64,000 bases of DNA, taken from assembly GCA_031553615.1 (NCBI GenBank), contig JAVBLJ010000021.1, positions 1 through 64,000 on the forward strand. The letters run 5' to 3'. The position numbers and the translations under genes were made by a program. The DNA is from WQXF01 sp031553615 (lineage in GTDB: Bacteria > Bacillota > Clostridia > Christensenellales > Aristaeellaceae). Position 1 is the stretch's first letter. Every line of letters starts with the position of its first letter. The notes beneath the pieces were generated by a model that did no database searches, was not told the origin of the DNA, and saw only the letters and a list, made by a program, of their open reading frames with translations. Below are positions 35,949 through 45,008 of this stretch, piece after piece.

Positions 35949-37223
35949 ATGATCGCAACAAAACCCCAGAAAACCCCGCGATTCACGAAGCAGGAGCTCG
36001 GCTGGATCCTATACGACTGCGCCAACTCCGCGTTTTCCACCATCGTGTGCGCCACCATCTTCCCGCTGTTCCTCGACGTACTGGGCAAAGCCGCCGGTGT
36101 CGATGCCACCACCAGCACAGCCTACCTGAGCTACGCGACCTCGCTGAGCTTCCTCATCTGCGCGCTGCTCGCGCCGATATTGGGCTCACTGGGCGATTTC
36201 CCCGGCTACAAAAAGCGCCTGTTCACGGTGTTCATGCTCATCGGCGTCGTCGGCACCGCGCTGCTGGCCTTCACGGGCAGCTGGCTGGTGCTGCTGCTGT
36301 TCTACATGGTCGCCAACATCGGCTTTAGCGGCTCGGTGCTCTTCTACGATAGCTTCCTAGGCGACGTCACCACCCCGGACCGCATGGATTTGGTATCCTC
36401 CATGGGCTACGGCATCGGCTACATCACCGGCTCCACCATACCGCTGATCGCGGCGCTGGTGCTCTACCAATTCCACGGCGCGCTTGGCCTTTCCCAGGAA
36501 ACCGGCATGCGCATCTCGTTCGTGCTCACGGCGCTCTGGTGGGGGCTGTTCACCATCCCCATGCTGCGCAACGTTAAGCAGACCCACAGCGTGCCGCGCT
36601 CGGGCGGTATCGTGCGCCAATCCTTCCAAAATATCACCGCCACGTTCAAGAAGATCATCAAGAACAAGGGCCTGATGTGGTACATCATCGCCTATTTCTT
36701 CTATATCGATGGCGTGGGCACCATCATCCATCTGGCCACCAAGTTCGGCGCGGCCAAGGGCCTGGAGCCCCTCCACCTGCTGCTGGTGCTCATGGCGGTG
36801 CAGCTGGTCGCCTTCCCCTGCGCCATCCTCTACGGCGTGCTGGCCAAGAAATTCGGCGCGCGCACCATGATATTGGTGGGCATCTGCACCTACCTGGTGG
36901 TGTGCGGGGTCGGGCTGTTCCTGAATACCATCCTCGATTTCGTGCTGCTGGGCGCGCTGGTGGGCACGGCGCAGGGCGGCATCCAGGCGCTGAGCCGCAG
37001 CTACTTCGGCAAGCTGGTGCCCAAGGATCGCTCCAGCGAATACTTCGGCTTCTTCGATGTATTCGGCAAATTCTCGGCCGTGCTGGGCCCGGCGCTGTTC
37101 GGCGTGGCCGCGCAGCTCACCGGGCAGGTGCAGGCCGGCGTAATTCCCGTGGCGCTCATGTTCCTGATTGGCGGGGTGATCTTCGTATTCTTGGTGCCCA
37201 AGGAGCAAAAGATCGAGGATTGA
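35949..37223 (+). CDS. UMF1-type major facilitator transporter (Atg22-like)
   Basis: A 424-residue transporter with about twelve membrane spans. The GWILYDCANSAFSTIV opening and the QALSRSYFGKLVPKD loop are typical of the UMF1 family. Substrate is unknown for most members. AGGAGG lies seven bases before the ATG and a TATAAT box is at 35903-35908. A hairpin follows the stop. It reads toward the zinc-ribbon protein gene, with a paired hairpin element in the 240-bp gap. Confidence 0.9.
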   Translation: MIATKPQKTPRFTKQELGWILYDCANSAFSTIVCATIFPLFLDVLGKAAGVDATTSTAYLSYATSLSFLICALLAPILGSLGDFPGYKKRLFTVFMLIGVVGTALLAFTGSWLVLLLFYMVANIGFSGSVLFYDSFLGDVTTPDRMDLVSSMGYGIGYITGSTIPLIAALVLYQFHGALGLSQETGMRISFVLTALWWGLFTIPMLRNVKQTHSVPRSGGIVRQSFQNITATFKKIIKNKGLMWYIIAYFFYIDGVGTIIHLATKFGAAKGLEPLHLLLVLMAVQLVAFPCAILYGVLAKKFGARTMILVGICTYLVVCGVGLFLNTILDFVLLGALVGTAQGGIQALSRSYFGKLVPKDRSSEYFGFFDVFGKFSAVLGPALFGVAAQLTGQVQAGVIPVALMFLIGGVIFVFLVPKEQKIED

Positions 37224-37257
37224 TCCACACACCGAATCGATACACATCACGCAAAGA

Positions 37258-37277
37258 GGGCTGCCAGGCGGCAGCCC
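37258..37277 (+). terminator. Hairpin after the UMF1 transporter
   Basis: A perfect 8-bp stem, GGGCTGCC/GGCAGCCC, with a 4-nt loop and only TT after it. Strong stem but poor T-run. Confidence 0.5.
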
Positions 37278-37312
37278 TTAGACTATCAACTAAAGCTACG
37301 CAGATGGGCCGC

Positions 37313-37445
37313 GAAGGTCCAGGGCGATCGCAAAGCCCTGGTCGCATCCGCAGATGCGAAATGTACCGCAGCGAAGCAACGCAAGGAATTCCACCCTTTG
37401 CGAAGGGCGGCCAAAGGGCTTATCGCTCACCCTTTGGAATCCTTC
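37313..37445. repeat. Paired two-stem hairpin element, locus A (copies A1 and A2)
   Basis: A1 (plus) runs GAAGG (37313) to AAA (37361): stem 1 CCAGGGC/GCCCTGG around loop GATCGCAAA, then T, then stem 2 CGCATC/GATGCG around CGCA. A2 (minus) starts at 37445: stem 1 CCAAAGGGT/GCCCTTTGG around GAGCGATAA, then stem 2 CGCCCTT/AAGGGTG around CGCA. The copies face each other, with their AAA ends about 30 nt apart, between two convergent genes. Confidence 0.85.
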
Positions 37446-37463
37446 TCAGCGCTTCCAATCTCT

Positions 37464-39488
37464 CTATTTATCCCCGATATAGCGCACCCAATGCATGCGC
37501 ACCACCTGATCGCGCTGGAAGTAGAACGCCACCTCGACAAACTCGTTCTTTTTATCCCGCGGGTAGTAGTAATGGGCGGCGTAGTTGCCATCCTCGCCCA
37601 GGCGGTAGACGCCGATGGAATTCAGATTGTTATCGTACAGCAATCGTTCGCCGTTTTCGCGCTCCTGCCCGCCCATGTCGCGGAAGGCGGCGATCACCTT
37701 GTCCTGCTCCGAGCCGATCGTTATCTTGCGAGGGCCCACGATCCCCCCGCTCTCCACCATCAGCTCGTACAGCACGGATTTGCCCGCCGCTTCAACCTGC
37801 AGGAAGCAGGCGTAGCCAAAGTCGTAATCGGCGCGGTACTTCTCATCCTCGCTGCCGATGTCGATCTGTTCATACTTCAGGGGCTTGCCGTAGGCGCGCA
37901 CAAACTGATCGTAGGTAGTCTTCATAAGCACCAGTTTATCGAAGCGATCGTCCGCGTTAAAGCTCTTTTTGACCGGAACCTTCACGTCGTATTCTACGTT
38001 CATCTCGTAGCTGACCTTGCCGCGCAGATCGACCGCAATCGCGCGCAGGTAGCATAGGCCCTTGGGCAGCTTTACAGGGCCGGTGTAGCGCGTGGAGTTG
38101 ATGGTGGGCACCGTGTTATCCACCGTGTAATAGATGGCCCACTTGTCGTTCTTTGCCGTGATTTTTACGTTGGGCGCGTAATCGTATGTGCCCGAAGCAA
38201 CGTTGGCCGTGGGCGCATCCGGGGTGGGGAACACGACGGTGTAGGTCTCGTCCATCTCCTTGCTGGGCACGCCGTTTTCCTGCACGGCTACCGCGCGAAT
38301 GCGCGTGGTGCCCTCGCCAAGAAAGAATTCCTCACCCTCGTAAACCTTGCCGTATTTTACGGGATCGTAAAGATCTTCCTCGGCTTCCACGGTCTCCTTG
38401 GTGGGCTTCCGGTCGTCAAGGGTGTACTTGATGGTTACCCCCTCGACCGCTTTAATCGTAACGTACACTTCCTTTTCGGATCGATCGCCCTTGGGGTCCG
38501 CATACGGGGCATTGGGCGAGTATTCGTGAATCAGCTTGTTAAAGCTGTCCTGGCCCGTCTTATCGCGGCCCGTCTCCAGCATAGCCACCGCGTTTGCATG
38601 ATCGCCTGCGTCCTTGTAGATGCGATACATGCGAACATAGGCCTCGGGGTGGTTGGGCGAAGTCGTCCCCATAAGGTCGGTATAGAGCGCTATCGCGTCC
38701 TCCATTTTGCCATCGCGCTCATAGGCGTTGGCCAACGCCAGGATTCCTTCGACGTTGGGGGTATCGCCCTTATCCTTCTCGTCCTTGTATGCCTTTTTGA
38801 ACGCGTCGATGGCCTCGGCCACGTAACCCTCGCGCATCTTGCTTTCGCCCAGCCGCCAGAAGGCTTCGATCGGCACGCCCTTCCAGCCTCTTTCGGCCAG
38901 ATACAGTTGCCCGTCCTGCGTAGTGGTCAGGAAGTACCAGGCGGTGCCTGCGCCCAGCCCCACCACGGCCAGCACGATCAGCAGGATCAGGCCAATCCGC
39001 GGCCCGCAGCGGTTGAGCGACACCCGGCGCTGCACGCTGGCCCGCACCGGGCGCTCCGGCGGCTTGCGCACGTAGACCGGCCCCTCCGGCGCATCGCCCA
39101 CGCCGTACACGCGACCGGGCCGCTCGATCACCGGCTCGGGCGCCATGCGGACGGGGGGGCCGCTGCGCCCCGCGCTTGCCACGACGGCGGACGGCGGGCG
39201 CGAGCTCCTGCGCCCCTCGCGGCGCATGGGCGGCAGCTCTATCGGCGGTTCCCGGTAGTATTGGGTGTAGGTTTGACCGTTCCACTCGGTATTCATCCCG
39301 TCGTCTGAAAGCGGCGCTTCCTGTTTGGGTAAGGAAACAGCTTGCCCCGGGAGGGACGCCCCTTGCTCCTGAGGGGAAGTTCCCTGCTCCTGAAGGGAAA
39401 GGGAGCGAAGCGCAGCCACATCCGCCCCGCACTGGGGGCAGAGCTTGTCGCTGCGTTTCAATCGATATTCGCATTGGGGACAGAGCAC
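37464..39488 (-). CDS. Zinc-ribbon, TPR and chitobiase-like domain membrane protein
   Basis: About 674 residues in a mosaic: an N-terminal zinc ribbon (CPQC ... CPQCG), a Pro/Arg-rich cytoplasmic linker, one membrane span at about 165-185, tetratricopeptide-like helices, two beta domains of the chitobiase/hexosaminidase C-terminal type (IKYTLDDRKPT and IYYTVDNTVPT) and a C-terminal globular domain. The TPR and beta domains would lie outside the membrane. The start is GTG 39488 because AGGAGGG lies seven bases before it; the ATG at 39506 lies upstream of that site and is unlikely. Role unknown; the layout suggests a sensor or wall-associated scaffold. Confidence 0.8.
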   Translation of the reverse strand: MLCPQCEYRLKRSDKLCPQCGADVAALRSLSLQEQGTSPQEQGASLPGQAVSLPKQEAPLSDDGMNTEWNGQTYTQYYREPPIELPPMRREGRRSSRPPSAVVASAGRSGPPVRMAPEPVIERPGRVYGVGDAPEGPVYVRKPPERPVRASVQRRVSLNRCGPRIGLILLIVLAVVGLGAGTAWYFLTTTQDGQLYLAERGWKGVPIEAFWRLGESKMREGYVAEAIDAFKKAYKDEKDKGDTPNVEGILALANAYERDGKMEDAIALYTDLMGTTSPNHPEAYVRMYRIYKDAGDHANAVAMLETGRDKTGQDSFNKLIHEYSPNAPYADPKGDRSEKEVYVTIKAVEGVTIKYTLDDRKPTKETVEAEEDLYDPVKYGKVYEGEEFFLGEGTTRIRAVAVQENGVPSKEMDETYTVVFPTPDAPTANVASGTYDYAPNVKITAKNDKWAIYYTVDNTVPTINSTRYTGPVKLPKGLCYLRAIAVDLRGKVSYEMNVEYDVKVPVKKSFNADDRFDKLVLMKTTYDQFVRAYGKPLKYEQIDIGSEDEKYRADYDFGYACFLQVEAAGKSVLYELMVESGGIVGPRKITIGSEQDKVIAAFRDMGGQERENGERLLYDNNLNSIGVYRLGEDGNYAAHYYYPRDKKNEFVEVAFYFQRDQVVRMHWVRYIGDK

Positions 39489-39694
39489 CGCTTTCCCTCC
39501 TCTCATTCAGGAGTGTACCCACATCCATCGTTCCTATGCATTTATGGCATGAAACTTGTAGCCGCAACTGGCGCTCGCGGCGCAAATGTGGGGAGCACAG
39601 ATTGGAAAAGACGAGTTCCGATCAGAAACGTACTACTTTCGTCATGCTTTGGACACATAAGCATTCGACGCGTTCGGCGCTTTTCCTGCCGCGC

Positions 39695-40375
39695 TCACGC
39701 CGAGTGGTTGTTCACCGTGTTGTTCACCGTATGCCCGTTAATAACCAGCTCAAACGCGCAGCGCAGCTGTTTGGCGGCGGTCTCGCACATCACGATGCGC
39801 GGCAGGTAGATTTGCAGGTATTCGAGCACCGAGGAGGTATCGTCCATGGTCAGCTCATGGCGGATGATGCGGCGGGCGGTATCGACCTCGACCCGGCCCG
39901 AGGAGATCGCGAAATTGACCCGGTCGTGCACGTCCACCGGATCGGGCCGCCCGTTGCGAACCCGCGTGCGGTGCGCGTCGGTCTTATCGGCCAGTACCAG
40001 CGCTGCGGATACCTCGCTGGTCACGCTGCCGCTCTGCTCCTCGTGGTTGCCCACGGCGGTTACGATCTCCAGCACATCGGCGATATCCATCTCCATGCGA
40101 CGCAGCACGGGCATGAGCATGATCGCCCCGGTCGCACCGTGGTTGTGCCGGTTGACGCAATTGCCCACATCGTGCACCCAGCCCGCGATGGCCGCCAGCT
40201 CCACCAACCGCTGCGGATGATCGAGGGCGCGCAGCACCGAGGAGGCGGTGCGGCTCACGTATCCCACATGCCTGCGGCCATGGTCGGTGTAGCCCAGCGC
40301 GGCCAAGTAGGCGTTTCCCGCCTCGATGAGCGCCGCAATCTCAGGGTCGTTCTGTATCTGCTTTAGTGTGATCAC
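39695..40375 (-). CDS. HD-domain phosphohydrolase
   Basis: 226 residues. The HD motif is H68-D69 (AGWVHDVGN), with an earlier histidine at H36 (HGRRH), H77/H79 (NRHNH) and an aspartate in LADKTDAHR, the normal metal set of HD hydrolases. Substrate could be a nucleotide or a phosphorylated second messenger. The start is GTG, overlapping the upstream gene's TGA, with AGGTGG six bases upstream. It is the last member of the overlapping hslO-TPR-HEAT-HD set. The last residues (HTVNNTVNNHSA) are encoded by a short repeat. Confidence 0.85.
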   Translation of the reverse strand: MITLKQIQNDPEIAALIEAGNAYLAALGYTDHGRRHVGYVSRTASSVLRALDHPQRLVELAAIAGWVHDVGNCVNRHNHGATGAIMLMPVLRRMEMDIADVLEIVTAVGNHEEQSGSVTSEVSAALVLADKTDAHRTRVRNGRPDPVDVHDRVNFAISSGRVEVDTARRIIRHELTMDDTSSVLEYLQIYLPRIVMCETAAKQLRCAFELVINGHTVNNTVNNHSA

Positions 40376-41259
40376 TTGTCCACCTGCTTTTGCGATTCCT
40401 TTAAAGCCTCATAAAATGGATCGCCCGTAAAATCGCGCTCCGGCGGTGCGTCTCCGCCCAATTCCTCGATGGCGTTGGCGATCTCGATAAAATCCAGGTA
40501 GGTGGTCTCCGAGGATTCGGCGGCGGCCAGCAGCGCGGGCACGGCGCGCGGATCGCCCAGCTTGCCCAGGTACGACGCGTACAACGCGCGATTCTCCGGC
40601 GCGGCAACAAATTTGCGCAAGGCTAAAGAATAGATGCGCTCATCGCCCGGATAGTTGCAAAGCACATCCAAAAAGATGGTTTCGGCTGCCTCGGAGGCTT
40701 CGGGCAGCGCGGCCAAAATCGCGTCCACCACCCCGTACCCCATGCCCTGCAGCGCCTCGGCGGCGATATCGACCTGCTCGTTGGCCTGCGGGCAGGCCGC
40801 GATGGTCTGCACGTAGAGCGCCATGGGCAGGGCAGAGCAAAGCTCGCGCAGCATCGACATGGCGGTGAGCACCGCCTCATACGGCGCTTGCGGATCGGTC
40901 AGCAGCGCGTTGAGCCGCTCGGCGGCCGGATCGCCCAGCTCCACGATGCGCTCCAGCAGCGGATCGGGGATCGGCACCTTGCGCTCGAAGTAGGCGCACA
41001 TCCAGCGCACCAAGCGGTCGGTGTCGTCAAACTGCGAAAAATACAGCGCTGGCGCATGCCCGTCCAACCATGGCGCGGGCATGTTGCTCCAGCGCATGTA
41101 GACCTCGGGCATCTGCTCCTCCATGCGATCCATGTTGTTGCGAAATTTCTTTTCGTTCTCGCTCATCCACTGGGTCACGTATTCGGAAAAGTGGTCGTCG
41201 AAGTTGATGCAATCAAAGTTTTTGCCATCAAAGTGACAATCAGCGTTCGCTTTGGGCAT
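40372..41259 (-). CDS. HEAT-repeat-like cytoplasmic protein
   Basis: 295 residues with no signal or membrane span. The N-terminus (FDCINFDDHFSEYVTQWM) is followed by helical repeats such as ELGDPAAERLNALL and LGDPRAVPALLAAAES that resemble HEAT/PBS-lyase units, which usually serve as protein-protein scaffolds. I do not recognise a specific family. GGAGG lies nine bases before the ATG. It overlaps the TPR gene by 20 bp upstream and the HD gene by 4 bp downstream, so the three are almost certainly co-translated. Confidence 0.75.
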   Translation of the reverse strand: MPKANADCHFDGKNFDCINFDDHFSEYVTQWMSENEKKFRNNMDRMEEQMPEVYMRWSNMPAPWLDGHAPALYFSQFDDTDRLVRWMCAYFERKVPIPDPLLERIVELGDPAAERLNALLTDPQAPYEAVLTAMSMLRELCSALPMALYVQTIAACPQANEQVDIAAEALQGMGYGVVDAILAALPEASEAAETIFLDVLCNYPGDERIYSLALRKFVAAPENRALYASYLGKLGDPRAVPALLAAAESSETTYLDFIEIANAIEELGGDAPPERDFTGDPFYEALKESQKQVDK

Positions 41260-43105
41260 GGCGGTCGTCCTCCTTCGGGCCGGACTGTCCCGGCAAATCT
41301 TTCGAATCTTCCGAATCCTTCGAATCCTTCGGGTTTTTCGGATCAATTGGATCAATTGGATCGCTTGGGTCGATTGGGCCTTTCGGATCGGTTGGGCCTT
41401 TCGGTCCCCTTGAATCCTCGGGATTCTGAAGCAGCATGCGCATGCAGCGGCGCAGTGCGCGCAGCGAGATGCGCTGGCGGGCACACAGCCGCTCCAGGTT
41501 GACGTGCCGATGGTTCCGGGCACGATACGCGCACTCCAGCGCGGCGATCCATACGCGGGGCCGCTTGATCGGCTCGCCCGGCTGCTCCCGCCGCTGCACA
41601 AACGGCAGCCAAATGCGCGAAAGCTCCTGAACCACATCGCCGTAGCGCGGGGTGAGGCGATCGACGGCGGCCTGCAGGATGCGCTCGCAGTTGGGCGGCA
41701 GCGCAACCTCCGGCGAAACCACCTGACCCATCACGCGCAGCACGCGCCCGCTGCTCTCCATGTAGTAGGGGCCGCACAGGCCACGCTTGGCCAGCAGGCC
41801 CATGACCTCGCGCTTAAGCTCCTCGCTCTGCTCCGCATCGGTCAGCAGCGCCAGCAGCATGCGCTCCGCCCGCTGGCCCTTGAGCGAGCCGAGCAGCGAG
41901 AGCATAGCGTTGCGCGTGGACTCGTGCTCATCCTGTACGGTGAACCCCCAGGCCAAAATGGCGGCGAACTCGGCGTCGCTCTCAAACCGCGCCTGCATCG
42001 CGTCCTGCCCTTGGCGCAGCACCTGCTGCAAGGTGAGCAGCTTGTCGATGCTATCCTCGGCGGAGAGCTCCATGCGATAGCTGCATGCTTCCTCCGGGCT
42101 AGGCGGCTCTTGCACCTCGCCCTGGTCAATCTTCGCTCTTGCGCGCTCGTGCATCACCCAGGCCACCAGGTTGCCGGGGTCGAGCCGGCGCAGCGTGGCC
42201 CAATGCTGCAGAGCCTGCCGCACCTGCCCGATATTCCAATGGGCGGCGGCCAGCATGTGCAGCAAATTGGGCGCGAAGGGCTGCTCGGCATGCACCACGC
42301 GCAGCAGCGCGAGCACCATGTCGTGGGCACCCACCTCGCAAGCGCACTGACAGAGCAGCGCGATCTCGTTGGCCGTCTCAGCCTCGCTCTCCGCGCGGTC
42401 GAGGAATTTGGCGCTGAGCACCGGGTTGCGCTGCGCATACATCGCGCATGCCATGGCGCACAGCGCGTACACGCTGTGCTTATCGCTCCGGTATGCGCGG
42501 CGCGCGCATTCGAGAGCCTCGGCGGGGCGATCGCCCGCCAGGTGTGCAAAGCAGAGCAGCGCCGGGGCGTCCGGGTGGCCCGCGCCCTTGCTCTCCGCAT
42601 AGCCCAGCCAGCGTACCGCGCGCGCCGATTGCCCGCTCTCCAGCGCTTGCACACCGCGCTGCATCGCCTTTTCGGTTCGATCCTCCGCGCGTTCGCCCGC
42701 CAGCGCCTCGTCGAGCCGATCGAGCATAGCCTCGCACTCCTCGGCGAAGTGCCCCTCGGGCTCCAGGCGCGTGGCGGTCAACAGGCAATCCTGCGCGCGC
42801 CGCACGTCCTGCTGCACGTAGTAATTGCGCCCCAGGGTAAAGAAGCAGGCGGCCAAATGCTCGCCGCTCTGCGCCAGCTCATACAGCAACCGGTTGCCCA
42901 GCTCGTACGCGCCCATGTCGCTATACTGCACAGCCAGCTCGAACCGCTGCAGCGGATTTGCATCCTCGCGCCCGGCCAGCAGGCGGTAGAGCTCCAGCGC
43001 CTCCAGCATGCGCCCCGCCCGCACGTGATCCTGCGCACGCGCGCGCAAAAAGCCCGCATCGCGGGCAAAGGGCACCACGTTGTGCGGTACACGCGTTTCG
43101 TCCAT
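41240..43105 (-). CDS. TPR protein with low-complexity Pro/Asp tail
   Basis: About 621 residues. The first 350 are tetratricopeptide-like helix pairs (GRMLEALELYRLLAG, GAYELGNRLLYELAQ, GHPDAPALLCFAHLAG). Another helical region follows, and then a tail of about 55 residues in three-residue steps of the type DPx, GPx and DSK. The tail is encoded by 9-bp tandem repeats and overlaps the next gene's start region. ATG 43105 has GAGG seven bases upstream; a TTG two codons earlier overlaps the hslO stop. Role unknown, but the link to hslO suggests a protein-quality or stress context. Confidence 0.78.
   Translation of the reverse strand: MDETRVPHNVVPFARDAGFLRARAQDHVRAGRMLEALELYRLLAGREDANPLQRFELAVQYSDMGAYELGNRLLYELAQSGEHLAACFFTLGRNYYVQQDVRRAQDCLLTATRLEPEGHFAEECEAMLDRLDEALAGERAEDRTEKAMQRGVQALESGQSARAVRWLGYAESKGAGHPDAPALLCFAHLAGDRPAEALECARRAYRSDKHSVYALCAMACAMYAQRNPVLSAKFLDRAESEAETANEIALLCQCACEVGAHDMVLALLRVVHAEQPFAPNLLHMLAAAHWNIGQVRQALQHWATLRRLDPGNLVAWVMHERARAKIDQGEVQEPPSPEEACSYRMELSAEDSIDKLLTLQQVLRQGQDAMQARFESDAEFAAILAWGFTVQDEHESTRNAMLSLLGSLKGQRAERMLLALLTDAEQSEELKREVMGLLAKRGLCGPYYMESSGRVLRVMGQVVSPEVALPPNCERILQAAVDRLTPRYGDVVQELSRIWLPFVQRREQPGEPIKRPRVWIAALECAYRARNHRHVNLERLCARQRISLRALRRCMRMLLQNPEDSRGPKGPTDPKGPIDPSDPIDPIDPKNPKDSKDSEDSKDLPGQSGPKEDDRHAQSER
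41296..41425. repeat. 9-bp tandem arrays in the TPR-protein tail
   Basis: Two adjoining 9-bp-period arrays: units near AATCCTTCG, then units near GATCAATTG and GGCCTTTCG. About fourteen units in all, with exact neighbours in several places. The period keeps the reading frame. Confidence 0.85.
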
Positions 43106-43107
43106 AC

Positions 43108-44034
43108 TCAATCCTCACCGCCGTTGGCACCGGCCTGATCGCGCAGCGCGGCCAATTCGGCCTCGTCAAACGCATAATGCTTGCGGCAGAAATGGCAGCC
43201 CACTTCGGCCCCATGCTGTTCGTCGATCATCTCCTGCAATTCCGCCGCGCCCAGCGAAAGCAGCGCGCGTTCAATGCGATCCCGCGTGCAATCGCAGGTC
43301 AGCGCCAGCGGCACCTCCTCCAGAATGGATACGCCCAGGCCATCGAAGCAGCTGGCCAGCACCTGCTCCAGCGTGTTCTCGTGCAATAGGCCGCTCAGGT
43401 CGGTAAACAGCTGGGAGCGCAGCTCCAGAGCGTCCAGCGTGCTCTCCGAGCAGCCGGGCATGGCCTGGATGAGAATGCCGCCCGCCGACTTGACGCTATC
43501 GCCCAGCAGCACGCCCAGCGCGCACAACGAAGGCGTTTGCTCGGAAGCGGTGAAGTACATGGCAATGTCCTCGCCCACCTCGCCGCTGACCAGCGGCACT
43601 TGGCCGATGTAGGGCTCGCCAAAGCCCAGATCGCGCACCACGCTGAGCCGGCCTTCGCTGCCCAGCGCGCCGCTCACATCCAGCTTGCCATCGGCACGCG
43701 GCGGCAATTCAAGCTCAGGCTGGCCGATGGTGGCCTTGACCGCGCCGCGCCGCGCCACCGCCACCAGCGGACTGGCGGGGCCATCGCCGCGCAGGGTCAG
43801 GGTGATGCTCTCCCCCACATCCTTGAGCTGGCAGCCCATCATGGCCGCTGCCGCGATCATGCGGCCCATGGCCACGGTACAGACCCGGCTGGAATGGTGG
43901 ATATCGGCGGCTTCGCGCACCATGCGCGTCACATCGCAAATAAGCACGCGCGCCTCCCCGCCGCGCAGGGTGGCGTGCAAAAGGCGGCTGGGCGTATTGT
44001 GCAGGTTCAGTAGATTGTCGGTTGCAGAGCTCAT
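43108..44034 (-). CDS. hslO: Redox-regulated chaperone Hsp33
   Basis: 308 residues. The C-terminal redox switch has the CxC (TCDCT) and CxxC (CHFC) pairs that bind zinc when reduced; the N-terminal chaperone core contains GRMIAAAAMMG and GDGPASPLVAVA. It prevents aggregation during oxidative unfolding. The start has AGGAGG six bases upstream; the longer frame upstream only reads through hairpin element B and is not real. It heads the overlapping hslO-TPR-HEAT-HD set. Confidence 0.95.
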   Translation of the reverse strand: MSSATDNLLNLHNTPSRLLHATLRGGEARVLICDVTRMVREAADIHHSSRVCTVAMGRMIAAAAMMGCQLKDVGESITLTLRGDGPASPLVAVARRGAVKATIGQPELELPPRADGKLDVSGALGSEGRLSVVRDLGFGEPYIGQVPLVSGEVGEDIAMYFTASEQTPSLCALGVLLGDSVKSAGGILIQAMPGCSESTLDALELRSQLFTDLSGLLHENTLEQVLASCFDGLGVSILEEVPLALTCDCTRDRIERALLSLGAAELQEMIDEQHGAEVGCHFCRKHYAFDEAELAALRDQAGANGGED

Positions 44035-44107
44035 AGGTCCTCCTTTGTGTATGAAACGCAGAACGCAAAAAATACCATAAAATTCCTTCCGGTGATGGGT
44101 TCGCCCC

Positions 44108-44160
44108 GAAGGTTTCCAAAGGGCGACCGGAAAGCCCTTTGGTCGTGCGTGAGCACGAAA
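44108..44160 (+). repeat. Two-stem hairpin element, locus B (single copy B1)
   Basis: GAAGG, TTT, stem 1 CCAAAGGGC/GCCCTTTGG around loop GACCGGAAA, then T, stem 2 CGTGC/GCACG around GTGA, then AAA. Stem 1 and its loop equal those of C1. No convergent partner is visible; only a CCTTCC box at 44085-44090 remains on the other side. It lies between hslO and the methyltransferase. Confidence 0.82.
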
Positions 44161-44207
44161 CGTCCCCAAATCCACAGACGTCTGCTGCCCCCAGAAACGT
44201 CTCCCTG

Positions 44208-44960
44208 CTACGTACGCGTGGCCACGAAATGCCAGCGGTGATCGTGCGGCGCGGGCGATTCGAACGTACGCTCGCCATAGGCGCGGATATCGGTAAAGCC
44301 CGCTTCGGCAAGCCCGCGCTCCAGCTCCTCCCGCGAGTGCGCGCGCTGACGGTGCAGCTCGTCAAAGCGGCGGTAGCGCCCGTCGGGTTCGCGCACGAAG
44401 CAGGTCAGCTCCATCTCAATCCGGGAATAGGACGGGTCGTAGCGGTTCTGCCAAAGGTACGATACATCGGAGCGGCTTTCACCGTAGAGATTTTCGCCCA
44501 ACACGTGCTCCAGCTTGTAGGGCGTGGATACGTCAAAGGCCAGCGCGCCGCCGGGGCGAAGAGCCGCATACGCGGCCGCAAAAAAAGCGCCGACCGCCTG
44601 CGGCGTGTCCAGGTAATTCACGCCATCGCAGGTTGCCAGCACGGCATCCACTGGGCGGTGCAGCGCGAGCGCGCGCATGTCCTGCTGCACAAAGGGCACG
44701 GAAACGCCGCGCCTGCGCGCCTTATCGCCCGCCACGCGCAGCATGTCGGTGCTCAAATCCACGCCGGTGACGGCGATGCCCTGCGCCGCAAACTCCACGG
44801 TCAGGCTGCCCGTGCCGCACGCGCACTCAACCAGCCTGCGCGGCTCCGAGCCCTGGGCGCGCAGCAGCGCCAGGTAGTGGGCCGCCCAGGCCCGATAATC
44901 CACATCGTCCATCAGCGCATCGTACACCTGCGCAAATTCCGTATACATCGGTTCTAGCAT
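44208..44960 (-). CDS. Class I SAM-dependent methyltransferase
   Basis: A 250-residue methyltransferase. VECACGTGSLTVEFA is motif I (SAM binding), VTGVDLSTDML motif II, and LATCDGVNYL the following strand. The FAQVYDALMDDVDY start is typical of a Firmicute family often annotated only as class I methyltransferase. Substrate unknown. The ATG at 44960 has AAAGGA seven bases upstream; an ATG four codons on is equally near the conserved start. It is 50 bp downstream of the SASP gene on the same strand. Confidence 0.85.
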   Translation of the reverse strand: MLEPMYTEFAQVYDALMDDVDYRAWAAHYLALLRAQGSEPRRLVECACGTGSLTVEFAAQGIAVTGVDLSTDMLRVAGDKARRRGVSVPFVQQDMRALALHRPVDAVLATCDGVNYLDTPQAVGAFFAAAYAALRPGGALAFDVSTPYKLEHVLGENLYGESRSDVSYLWQNRYDPSYSRIEMELTCFVREPDGRYRRFDELHRQRAHSREELERGLAEAGFTDIRAYGERTFESPAPHDHRWHFVATRT

Positions 44961-45008
44961 CGATCCATCCTTTGCACGCCGCCCAGCGTATTCCGACCTG
45001 CGGTCGGG

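Noticed and set aside
37224..37463. Locus A as a simple convergent terminator
   Set aside because: A separate hairpin already follows the transporter gene, and the same two-stem pattern recurs at loci with no need for a terminator.
41504..43138. A 544-codon plus-strand ORF
   Set aside because: Antisense to the TPR protein gene, which has a good start and overlaps with its neighbours.
44035..44175. An N-terminal extension of Hsp33 reading through hairpin element B
   Set aside because: AGGAGG sits before the internal ATG and the extension consists of repeat sequence.
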